From Bugula neritina (lineage: Eukaryota > Bryozoa > Gymnolaemata > Cheilostomatida > Bugulidae), in the NCBI GenBank assembly GCA_964035545.1, contig OZ037767.1, positions 8,236,207 through 8,300,206 of the forward strand: a stretch of 64,000 nucleotides of DNA, written 5' to 3'. The notes under the pieces were generated by a model. That model saw nothing but the letters and a program-made list of their open reading frames with translations, was not told where the DNA came from and did no database searches. This document shows, one piece after another, positions 1-12,100 of this stretch (position 1 is the stretch's first letter; every line of letters begins with the position of its first letter). The position numbers and the translations under genes are program-made.

Positions 1-154
1 AATCAGGTCTAGTTCTACTTAGTGCTTAGAATTAGATACTGAAATTCTCAATAAAGCAGATTTCAAATTGAAATGGTTATATGACAGCTATTTTAGGTAA
101 CAATGGCGCAAGTAGTAATAACACATGTTATACAGTGGTGCAAATGGAAGAGTA

Positions 155-293
155 GGTAAAAATGGCACATTGATGCTAAAATTTCCCAAACTCCAAACCA
201 TAAACCCCAATATTGAAAATGCGCCACTTTTACCCACTTTTTTCATTTGTGTTATTTTTTGTTGTGCTCTTTTCAACTGTGCCATTTTTACCA
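155..293. repeat. Short imperfect foldback (inverted repeat)
   Basis: GGTAAAAATGGCAC at about 155-168 is matched by its exact reverse complement at about 280-293. The flanks (about 100-170 against 225-305) are also partly complementary. It could be the relic of a foldback or MITE-type element. No target duplication was identified. Apart from this I see nothing in 1-909 beyond AT-rich sequence downstream of the MS4A-like gene. Confidence 0.35.
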
Positions 294-691
294 GACACAA
301 TGACAGCTTGCTAATTGGTGTAGACTGTAGACTCTTTTGTAGCATAGTTTGCTGAGCAGTTTTACAATCTTTTCCTACTAATTGAAATTAAACCAATACT
401 TCTCATAAACTACCAAAGACTTAGCAGTGTGACCTAGAGTTTCAGGTTAACTGAAAACCATTTACAGTAACAATAGAAAATGCAGCTTTGATCAATACAT
501 TACTATGATTATAATGATATTAGCACTTTTCATACAACCAGTTTAACAAGTACTGCAAGTAGCAATCAAAATTAAACTTTCACAGTGCTAATTGCATAGC
601 CAGTCTACATGCATGGGTTTATGATAAAAAGAAAAATATGAATCAGTAGAAGTGTGTAATCAATAACAGCAGGATAAGTAGCTTTTACACT

Positions 692-697
692 TTTATT
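692..697 (-). terminator. Candidate poly(A) signal of the MS4A-like gene
   Basis: AATAAA on the minus strand, about 210 nt downstream of the stop codon at 910. It is the first well-formed hexamer after the stop. AT-rich DNA produces this motif by chance often, so the call rests on position only. Confidence 0.3.
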
Positions 698-909
698 TAT
701 ACAAAATTGCTAATAGCAGTTCTACAACTACTAATATATATTGATGCATTTGGCATTTGAATTAGAATAACTAGTGTCTTACTTCTAGAATTAACCAATA
801 AGATTGAACATCTGCAAGTTAAATTTACCAGCAGCAATGCTTTCATTTTCTGCAATTTTGTTAAAAATGCCTTGAAGCAGTATAGGTGCATTTCATGATT
901 TTGAATGAC

Positions 910-3900
910 TCAGACAGCTGTAGTAGGAATGATGTTTGCTGCCTCTTCGTGTAAGCAATCAGTCTCACTAAAGCCAGGCTCTGGTGAGACGGTCTGTAGA
1001 GATTCCACTCTATTTTGGCTTCTGGTCAAACTCTCTCTGCTTTCTGGTTGCATTTTAGTTGGATGGATTATTATATCTTTCTCTCCATGCACTGTTATAC
1101 TAAATGTTCCCTCATTCTTCTTATATAACTCCTTCCTGGCTTTATGTGCCACTCTTATACTCAGCAGTCCCGAGATGATGCAGACTAATATCTCCGCTCC
1201 TGCGGTCGCTGTAAATCATGAACGATGTTATTCATAAGCAACTACTACATTGTATAAGCCCTAAGTACTGTGTACACACTAATGTATTAAATATCTACAG
1301 CAAATCTTATATATGCAAGCTTATAGTCACTATCCCTGTGAGAAACCTCTAGAAGAAAGGGTTCTTTTTTAAATTTGAATTAAAGACTTATTTGCATGTG
1401 GCACAAGAGTAATTATGACTGGATGCTCTTCCTAGCAACACCGGTGGTGTTTACAGGGAATCAACTCAATTCTCTCTGGTTTACAAGCTAGCACTCTAGC
1501 CCATAAACCAGGGTTGCTCCCTGACCCAGAAGAACAAACAATCCTATACATAAATTTGGGATACTGCCATAGAAATCTGATAATAAAGAGAAAAAAGTAG
1601 AATTTACATCCACTCATGTGCTCGAAGTAGTTTGTAAAAATACATTTCTCTGTCTAAGTGATCATTATTATTATTCCCAGTTCAATAATTCATTATTCCA
1701 GCAACCTTATAGCTTGAAGCCTTAAACCTTTGTAGTTATATGCAACAATTTAGTTTATAACTACTGTAGGTACCTGATATGAAAACTAAATGTACTTATA
1801 CCGACATGCCTAGACTCAAAAAAAGTGTCTTTTCTTGATTGCCTTTTTGTGTTGAAAAACTCTTTCATACTTGAACTCATTGATTAGTAATTTGAAAATT
1901 TAATATTATTTACCATTTGCCTGGTATTTAGTTACATTGATTTGCTGTGCAATTTACAAGTTGCAAATATTATATTGTTGGTAGCTAATATAATTTTCGT
2001 AGGAGTTTGTTTGTATGTAAACATTAAATCCAATATGCTTAGCTTTATTATTTTCACATCGCTCCGTAATAAAAGCTCTTTCCTTTCTACTATACATCAT
2101 AATAGACAGTGTTAGCAGTCCAGTAACTATAACCCATTATAGAATATAGACTAGGTATTATAGCCTACACCTACTATTTGTACAAAGATATAATAGTGGA
2201 TCACGTATTATAGGTATTATACTCAAATGTTATTAAAATATTAGGAAAATGGCTCTTGTTCTACATTGCTATATTACGTAGCTATACTATCTATTTCAAA
2301 ACTCTCTAACGAAAATACCTACATGATGCGTATAAAATTGAATAGAGTTTTAAAATATACATATTTATGTTTTAAATGATTCTACCAGGCATCTGCTATA
2401 TAGCAGCTGTATTGGAAGTTTTCTTAAACTGCTGCAAATCATTTTAGCAAATTACTTGTTACTAAATTTCAGCAACTTATTTGGTCAAATGTGCCCGACT
2501 ACAGCATACTAACAATTTCTCACATATACTATGATATACTAGTCAGTTTTTTGTCAGTTCTTATCTGCTACAGATGTCTGTAATGTCTCTTTTTGACGGA
2601 TGCAGCTTGAGCCAATTTCATCCAACAATTATCTGACCAACTGCATAATTTTCACTTCCCTAATAATATCCATATAATCCCCACATAGTAATAGCCATAT
2701 CAAATATAGTTCTCACCTTTTAATAATATAGCTTTAACGAGCTTTCTCTTATTAATGGCATCTTAGGCTCACCTATAGCTATAATAACCATATCATCGTA
2801 CTTCTCTTTCCTTAGTGTATCTCCATCCAGCATATGGTTGACTAGTCCCATCTTTAGAAGCTGTATATTCACTACACCAACCACCATTGACACAGCTGAA
2901 AATGCTGCAAACACCATTATCTGCAAAACACACCGCAGAATGTTGAACATTATCATGAAATCATTAGTCTGAAGTAAAAATGATATAATATAATACTTAT
3001 AAATAACAGTCTACAATTATCACTCTTTCAAAAACATGAATTATACACTTCAATACTAAAAGTACCTAATCTAGGTTAAAAGGTTCTCAGCAAAGTTTAA
3101 TATACACATTATAATAACAGTTCTATTCAGATACATATAAAATGAATGTACCACTTTTAAAACATAAAACCTACAAAAACATTTATTATTGTGGAAAGAC
3201 AAAATTTTTTATTACCAAGATGTTTGGTTTTGATGAATAATAACAACCAAATATAATATTGCAATAAATTATTATTAAGATTTATATTACCAAGTAGACA
3301 GTCTTTTTCTGAGCACAAATCAATCCTGAAGCTGCCGTCAGCAAAAACTACAACACAATGGATATGATTGTCAATAGAATTGTCAACTGGTTTTTACTGC
3401 CATAATAGTGAATGAAAATATATGGATAGAGTAAAATGTAAATTCATATTAAAGATATATTTTAATATGTACTTATGCTTTAATTTCAACAATCATGCTA
3501 ATACTTTGTATGACTTTTCCTTATGTGAATATAAAACTGTGTTCAATCAATAAAGATATGCTATACAAGAAATAAAGATATTTTTAGTGGTAGCTGATGA
3601 ATTATCATTCTTTCAGTATTAGTAACTCATTATAATCAATATAGATTGTATTATATTATATTATATTATATTACATTACATTATATTATATTATATTATA
3701 TTATATTATATTATATTATATTATATTATATTATATTATATTATATTACATTATATTATATTATATTATATTATATTATATTATATTATATTATATTATA
3801 TTGTATTATATTGTATTATATTGTATTATATTATATTATATAGTTACAATATTATATAAGGACCTAACTGCATTTTTACAGAGCTGGAAAGATTTGTTAA

Positions 3901-4261
3901 GCTCCTTGCTGATCTATTTAAGAAAGCTCATTAATTCACAAACACCATCCAATTCAAATGAAAACACTCACTGTTTTTATATTTTACTTTATACTTGTTA
4001 ATATAGTAGCATTGTAGTTATTAGTAAATTGTAAAAGTAGTGTGGGGGGATACCTAACAAGATTGAAATTACATGACTTTTATTGTGTGCTATGTTAGTC
4101 TTATGAATACATACAAAACCACCACTCCATATAGGGGACACTCTGTGAGCCATCCATACATCTGCAGTGAGAGATGAGGCTATACCCAGACATATGCTGA
4201 GTACAGCTGTAATACCATGACAGGCTGACAGGATGTACACTGGCACCAGTATCTTCCACAT
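910..4261 (-). CDS. MS4A/CD20-like four-transmembrane protein, four exons
   Basis: Exons in order: 4115-4261, 3291-3347, 2773-2920 and 910-1208. All introns are GT-AG and the phases fit, giving 216 residues. The ATG at 4261 has an in-frame TGA two codons upstream. Helix 1 is about residues 4-31. Helix 2 follows SPIWSGGF and runs through FLLTAASGLICAQKK. Helix 3 is IMVFAAFSAVSMVVGVV. A loop of about 30 residues follows, then helix 4 (AEILVCIISGLLSI). The PIW-GG motif before helix 2 and the basic QKK after it resemble the membrane-spanning 4-domain (MS4A) family of plasma-membrane or endosomal adaptors and channel-associated proteins. The cytoplasmic tail of about 80 residues ends TTAV, which fits a class I PDZ ligand. 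The second intron to the last contains a SINE. Family assignment is from topology and motifs; other tetraspan families remain possible. The exon structure is more certain than the name. Confidence 0.62.
1314..1521 (-). mobile_element. tRNA-derived SINE, copy 2
   Basis: Read on the minus strand it begins GGGAGCAACCCTGGTTTATG, which matches the head of the better copy at 12501-12720. It then shares the diagnostic core GGAAGAGCATCCAGTCATAA and the tail TTTCTCACAGGGATAGTGAC. The B box is degraded, so it is an old copy. It lies in intron 3 of the MS4A-like gene in the same orientation as the gene. Confidence 0.7.
3649..3841. repeat. (TTATA)n pentanucleotide array
   Basis: About 38 copies of a 5-bp unit with scattered variants (TTACA, TTGTA). 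It lies between exons 1 and 2 of the MS4A-like gene. The uninterrupted reading frame across it is a by-product of the repeat. Confidence 0.9.
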
Positions 4262-6985
4262 CACTCACTCCTCACCAGTCCACCTGCTGTTAACTCTACA
4301 TAATATATCAACCACCTAACAACACTACAGTTAGCACAGTTACAGTATAGTACTTATAAGGATATGTACAGTACTTACCCATGTATGACATACAGTAGGC
4401 CTACATATATGGCATATATACAGTACTTATATAGTATCACTAGTACTTATATGCAGTTACATGCAGTATTTATACAACACATAATATATATGGCATTAAC
4501 ATAATATTATTATATAGGCTACATGGTACTAATATTGAAAATGTATAATACTTAAATAATTATATGTGTAAAGCATATTATATTGTAGTACTTATGCAGT
4601 CATCTATAATGTAATAGCTAACACAGTACATATACAATACTAATATAGGATAAATATATAAACATATATAGTAGGCCTAATTTTACAAGACATATGCATG
4701 TAATGGTCAATATTCAGCTTTCTATACATCAAAATTGTTCTCATTACTAAATATAGATGAAACTAATGCATATGTCTGGCATAGTATGCTGTACAAAATA
4801 GCAGAAAAAATGACAAGTTTATTTCACTTACCCTGGCAGCTCCTTAATGTTGACTTTAAGGTATTACGACTATAACTGACTGCAGATATAATGTCTATTT
4901 TCTCATCACTGCAATATATTTACCAGAGTTGATATCAATATGCCTAAAACACACAACCTTTGTTTACTCAACACTGAGTAGAGCGTAATTGAAGCTGGCA
5001 ATTCATGTAACTCGCTAAATAACAGTTATAAAGAAACTACAAATAGTTCATGTGAGAAAAAAACGCGGCTCTTTCAGTGCATAAAGAATCAGCTGCAGCC
5101 ATCACCTGTATAGCCCATGCAGCTTGTACGCAATGGTAGAGTTTGGAATGTGATTGAAGGATTAATTCTGAAATATTGGCAAATAATTATATAGTCATGT
5201 ATAAGTACCTTAATTGCTTTAACTCCATTAGAGCCCTGCTACTATTGTGTGTATGCTAAGACTATTAAACCATTACACAAGTACCAACACTCTGTGTATT
5301 GACTATGCATTAGAGTGAAAGACAATACTGCAAGCTCAATAAATATCATAAGTAGATAAAATAGAGTATGTGTGGTTGCAGCATTATTTAAGAAGTTGTC
5401 TTCTATATAACACTACTCCATCTATTTTATAATAAAAAGCTGATATCAAATTATATGCTTGCATAACATGCTGTAATTTATATAATGGCAAGATATTTAT
5501 CTTTTATGATGATTTTAATTTCATAAGTCTTTAAACGCTTTTAAAAACGTATCACCTACAAAGTTTACATAATATTATAAACATGCTGTATACATTTTAC
5601 ACTCCCTATACTATATAATATACTATATTAATATGATACAAAGCTGCACTCATTGTAGGCTCTGCATATTATGCACATAATAATGCATACTATAATACAC
5701 ATTATAATACACACTATAATACACAATGTACACACTGAATACACTGCACACTTTACACAATACCATGAGCTCTCAACATTGTTGCAGTTAATAATTATTT
5801 TCCTAAGGTCACTTGCATGTGAAAGAACAGATCACCACAGACTTTTATGTCATCTATACACTATAATATTGAGTTAGAGTAGAAATAATAATAATGTGGT
5901 GTAATTACTTTCGGCAATACTTTTGAGTTTCAGTATTTCTTATTGGAAGTGAACATAAAATTAGCAAATAAACAGCTTTGTGTATTGCTAGCTGTTTTAG
6001 TAAACTATACATTTTTATCAAACACCAAGAAAAATAATTTTGCAGGCAAATCATAATAAGGAAAAATAGATAAAATAATTTAAGCCAAAGTATATGAATA
6101 CCTAAAACTGGTTTAAGTTTGTTTGAAATGCAGGCAAAAATCATCACATCCATTTTCAAAGCCTCAAAAGAAATAGAGATGCAGAAAAAAGCTAGAAATG
6201 CAAGTTTTAAAAAGAGAAGATAATTTCTTATATTGAACCTAACTAGTCTAAGGTGTGTCTAAAGTGATTTATTTTCATAATTTAGTATGAAGTATAAAAA
6301 TAATTATAGATCATATAGCTAGTAGAACGTGTTATGTGACATTGCTTAGTGCACCGTATTTCAAAGCATAGCTAATCAGCCCAAGTCATTTTCACATGCT
6401 TTATATTTTGTAAAAGCCACTGTGAAATTTTGGTCCATGTATTTGTTATTCCTAAAGCTACCAAGATTTTCTATTCTATTGCTAATATAAGTTGGATAAA
6501 TGTTTTTGTTGTAGTGTAGGAGGCAACTGCCCTGTATATTTTGTCCTTTTGCCTTCTGAATCAGCCTAGTGTATATTTAATATTGAAAGTTTTAGCTATG
6601 AATATGTTGATCATTTGGTGTGCATGTCTGACATAACGGTGCTTCATAAAGAAACAAGCAGACTTGCATTGACCACATTCTATTATTTATAAGATTTGTC
6701 TTGTGCATACAAAAAATGATTAGCTTTTTATTGTTTTGCCTTTTTTCTAATGCTTTTGTTTAAATTCATTAGGCTTGTCCTTGATTTGTTGGTTTTGCAT
6801 GAAAAATCTATGTTACATGATGAACAAACAGTTGCTTTACTTCATACCAATTTTATTATTGAACAAAATTGCTTCTTATAATAATAAGTTTATAACCCTA
6901 ATAAATAGATGCAGTGCAATTAAAATCAAAATGATAAACATTTGCATACTAGTTAGATTGTAATTATAAAGTTATTTTATAGAAT
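4262..6985. other. Intergenic region between two minus-strand genes
   Basis: AT-rich sequence between the MS4A-like start codon and the stop of the mucin-like gene. It should hold the 3' untranslated region of the mucin-like gene and the promoter or any 5' untranslated exon of the MS4A-like gene, but neither can be delimited. A short run of TATAATACACA-type units is visible at about 5675-5735. I found no convincing coding exon. Confidence 0.5.
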
Positions 6986-9174
6986 TCAATGAAAGAGTTT
7001 AGTTTTCCCAGCACATCGTACACAGTTGTTCCATTTCCTAGAGCTCCGGTGGCGACTATAGAATCTCTGCTTCATCAGCTGTGAGCCATAAAACTTAAAT
7101 TAATACATATTATTCAGTATTTCTGAAAATTTTGAAAAATGTGTGTGCACGTGCTTGTGCTTGTGCTCGTGTGTGTGTGCTTGCGTGTTCTCGCGCGGTG
7201 CTTGTGCGTGTGTGTGTTTCAAAATTATATGTTCTATTTTGTTGACTTATACATTTGTGCAAATTTGTGTCAATTCTGATACAAACAAATTGTTATATAA
7301 TCGGAGATAGATAAAATTTTTTACCCAAATTTGCAAATAAAGCTTTTCTCTATGCACACGAGCAGAGTAAAGAAATATAGCATACTGCAATTATTTCACT
7401 AATCACCCAGAGTTATGAATTAGCACCAGCTGGTTCTCAAAAGGTTTAATTAATATTCCCTACAGATCCGTATTTAAGTATTTGTTTAAATATTTGCAAC
7501 TTTGTAATGCAACATAAAACCTTTATTATTTTCAAAAAAAATGAGAGTTCACTTTCAACATATTAATACAGTTTTGTTCTTAAATATTAATAAACATGGA
7601 ATAAATAATGTAATGCATGAACAATGTATATAAGACAAAATAATTCAAAGAAAGCGGGCAGTGAAATATCAAATGCCAAAAAATAGAGCTGTAAACTAAA
7701 ATAAATTGTTCTCATATCAGCTGGTGGAACACTGACTTTATGCAATCAGTGCAAAAGAACATTGATGAGGATCACAGAATTTTAATCTTAACTCAAATAA
7801 AACAAAAAAGTTATCAATAATATTTCTTAGTAACTAATAACATATTGTCACTCTTTGGTTTCATCATGATATTATTCTAACAGCAAACATAAATATTTAC
7901 TGGTCACAGCTTCCTAACATAACTAATGTTTTGGTATCTGGCTACTAGTAAGAAGCAGAGAAACTAATGCCAGCAAGGACATAGCTACAGAGGATGGTGT
8001 CTAGAAAATAATTTAATCTGCACATTTTATATACATTGCTGTAAGATACGTCTAGATGTGATGTAATGTGGTACCACTGAATTACTGAGTTATATGGTGA
8101 TCAACGGCTGCATTCAGTACATACACTGGTAAAGTTCATAAGCATTTATCTAGAAACAATGAGACAAGAAAGAAGTTGGAGATGGTTAAAACAAGGCATG
8201 GTTTCATAATATGTGTCTACATTCCACATTGCAATAGGTTTCCCAGATATCATAAATTAGCTATGGGACTGCCGATCTCTCTACAACATAATTAAAAAAT
8301 GTGAGTTAGTGCACGCATAGTAGAGGCAAAATATTTTGTCATAAGTTATCTAAAAGAATTATATAAGATTATTACATGATATTTGAGAAAACATAGTCAA
8401 TAGTCAATTAGTTATAGCATAGTGATAGCTGATAGCATACCAAAACTATAATTATTGGAAACGCTTTTTATTGGAAATTTTAATCAAGTGCAATAAAATT
8501 ATTAAAAAATTAGCTTGCTGATACTTTCATTCTACAAGTAAAAATATATACGGAACAGCACAACATAATTATTAAAAATTTATATACTTATTGCATTTAA
8601 GAAATTTTCAAAGCTATTTATTAGAGTTGAAGAAAGATGCAAGCATACCCGAGGTATGAAACGACGTCTGTCGTATCGCCTAAACTCCCGAATATGTCGT
8701 TGGTTCCTCCTAATCTCATCTGTCAAACATAAAACGTGGATTAATTTAATATTGCTTAGCTACTTGACAGAACTCAGTTTAAAGCTTTGAACAGCAAAAA
8801 CAGTTTTAATACTAAAAAAATCAACTTGCAAGTTAATAAATTCTTTCAAAAGTACATTCACATATACATGAGATTGGTCACAAGTAGATTAATAAATGCA
8901 AATATAAAATTTTAAAAAAATCTCTATATTCTAGCCATATGTTCGAAGATCACAAGTACAATTATTCAGCCAATGCATCTATTAATAGAACTGATGATAA
9001 ACTTACTATATCTTCGGTCCAGTTCACGCTCAAAGTTGGCTTCCCAACGGTCTGCCCAGGGCATAACTATATACCTGCAGACAACTATAGTAAATATTGC
9101 ACTGAATGCGTAAATGAAGTATTCAGGGTTGTTTTCTACGTATTGTTTCATATCCTGTATCTTGTCTGACAGTG
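6986..9174 (-). other. Transmembrane and cytoplasmic-tail exons of the mucin-like gene
   Basis: Exon 9007-9174 carries the only strong hydrophobic helix (YFIYAFSAIFTIVVCRYIVM) followed by PWADRWEANFEREL. Exons 8649-8719 and 6986-7078 encode an Arg-rich tail (for example FRRYDRRRFIPR and RHRSSRKW) ending TKLFH. The positive charge just inside the helix supports type I orientation. The tail has no recognised signalling motif. The intervening introns are AT-rich and hold nothing else I can identify apart from the GT-rich tract at 7141. Confidence 0.72.
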
Positions 9175-12100
9175 CTGAAAAAATAAACAAATTCTCATAA
9201 TGATAGACTATGATGCAATAATATACACAAGTAAATAAATACATATGTTATCATATAATGATATACCATAATGTTAATATACCATCCTGTATGTATTTGT
9301 ATAACATTGCTTAATTGTATGCTGTTACTTAATGATGAACTATATCATTCTTATATAGTGTACCATATTATAATGATATACATTGCATTGTTATATACAT
9401 TATTATTACATAATTTTATGCTGCTGCCTAAAAGTTCATTGTAATAAAATTTTTACATATATTGGCTTTTCGTAGGAAATCTGTGCAATTCTTAGTAAAT
9501 ATAATTATATTGTAAAATGCAACAGACAATAATTTTTACAATTTAAAAATTTTAAAAAATTTAGCAAGAAAAACTTAACAAAACTGAAGGTATTTTATGC
9601 GAAAGTTGGTTTTTAAGCAATTTTGAGAGATTGAGATATTTAGCTCGACTTCAAAGTTCAATTCCACATCATTTTTTAAAAGTTCTATTGGTTGTATTAA
9701 CTTCTGGTAAATGTTTTTAGCCAAGTTTAAGGACGCATTGCATTGATATTTAATATTAATTTTAGAGTAGTTGAATGCCAAAATGAAAAAAGATGAAGAA
9801 ATAATAAAAAATTTCAGCCTTCAACCAAAGTTCACAATGAGAAATATTTCTGTAAAACTGTTTTAACATTTTGCTAAGCTCTTTTGTTTTTACTGCACTT
9901 TCAATTTAAGCAAATTTGCAGAAAAAAATCTTATTCACAGATGAGCTTTTTAAAAAATTAGGCCAGCTATCGTTTCTTTCTAAAACATATTTTGTGTGGT
10001 CGAAAACAAATCAGGGATAACCAAAGTCTGCCACATGAGAGAAGCACCCGACAGTTACATGTTTTTATAAAACACGTTAAGTAATTAGTTTAAGCAGATA
10101 AAAAGCTAAAATTGTATTAAGATGGCATTGTGCTTAATGTTCTGAGATATCATTGATTGAAAAGGAAGCCTATTGATAAGATATAAAATTTATGAATGTG
10201 CAGCACTGAAACCCTAACAATTTATACTCCTAGCATCTAAATTTTAATCCTATATGATGCATATTAAGTGAAGTGACCACAGCTAAGCAGAAGTAAATTT
10301 TTAGCAAACAATCTTAATTAAACCTAAACAAATGTATTATATTTTAAGTTTGCTATACTAAGTATTGTCAGAATGCTCTATTCTAAAATTAGAAAAAAAT
10401 CACTATATAGCTCTTTTTAAATAGTTTACAATTATTATAAACAAAAACACAATACTTTCAGGAGAATATATTTATGCCTTTACTTTCTGGGGGCAACTCA
10501 TAAAAATCCACATCTATTTATGTAAGTATTTTAAAATTATTGCAATTTTGTTGAAACAGTAAGCGTTTCAAACTGTATAAATTTTATTATTTTAGAATAA
10601 AACAAGTCCCTTACTTTGATTTTGCAAGCATACCCCATTTTCTGGATCAATTCTCATATACATCTCCTTTGCACAAACACAAGACCTGTTAGTACCAAAT
10701 ATATTGCTGATTCCTTCCCTGCACTCAAGCCGTGCATCCAACTTCATACAGTTGAAGTTCTGCAAACACGGGGCTGAAAAAAAATGCAGACTATAAAATT
10801 ATCAGAAGGTTTTGTTAGCAAACAAGTACTAGCTAGTATGAAGAAGTTGATCATACTTAGCAATCTCTGAAATAACCTAACTAAAACTGACACCCCTAAG
10901 TGTGACATTTTTGTGCACACAATTGCTAATAAGATGTAGGTAATGCCAAATTAGAAAATCAAACTATATCAGACTATACTATTATACAAATATTTTATTT
11001 TGATTTTACACATGATAGGCAGACCTTTGTTTGTGTACAGTAAACAATTACATACATCTGTATAATTGACTATGCACTATTACTTTATATTTTTATATAA
11101 AATATTTGCTTGCATATTAAATAAAACAAGCCCAAAAAAACCATCGAAGTTCATATTTTATTGTTGCAAAATATTTTCAGAATAAACATGTATATCATAA
11201 AAAAAAGCCCAGTAACATCATACCTCTAGTTCTAGTGCAGACGCCCTTATATAGTATATAGTCATAATCACAAGCACAGTAATTATGACTATTGCAGAAT
11301 GTGTGGGGAAGGTCGCATGGTTTACCTTCCTTACATTTAGTACGTCTACCTCCAAACATTAGTAAGTCTGCTATGTAGATCCCTGACAAATAGGAATCCA
11401 ACAAGTTAGCCAATTCACTCAACTTTTAAGCTGATGATTTTTGGTACAAAAATAGCTAAAAGTAACTCAGATTTTTATGCATAAGAAAGTAAATATGTGA
11501 AATTATACATAATAAACAGTGCTATTACTGTTACAGTAGGCATATATGTTTACCATATGCATAAACTTGAAATATTGCCTTTAGGTAATTTACAAGCCAA
11601 AAATATATTGAAAAAAATACTTTGATAGTTGATCCTAGACTGAAATCTAACTGCACAGATAACAATTGATCAACTAAACCATATGAAATCAATTAGATTA
11701 AAAAGTTATCTCGTACAACATTTTTTTTCAGGTGGAAGCGAGTCTAGCAGATCTGGTTATGCATTATAATCAGATCTGTTAAAATTAGGCTATTAAGGAA
11801 CATTCTAGAATAAATAAAGTTTTGTTATTGGTAAACAATAAAGCTGCTAAGTAGCCCTAATGTTAATTAAATAATAGAATATGGAACCCTTACCCATGCA
11901 GCTAGCAAATGGCACAGGATATTCTGAGCAGTGCGACGGGTCACAATCATCAATCTTTTCACAGACTGTTTCAAAGCTTAAAAACAAACAAAATCCAATG
12001 TGTTCTATAATATTAAAAGATATGCTGGAAAACTTGTAAGCAATATAAATTACACTCGTATCATGATAGAAGCTGTAATGTATACCTATATATGGTGCAT

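Noticed and set aside
3646-4001. Tyr/Ile-repeat ORFs
   Set aside because: They are translations of the (TTATA)n array.
5905-6159. 84-codon hydrophobic ORF on the minus strand
   Set aside because: Composition is that of AT-rich noncoding DNA (Leu/Ile/Phe/Tyr/Lys), it is not joined by plausible splice sites to either gene, and it likely lies in the 3' flank of the mucin-like gene.
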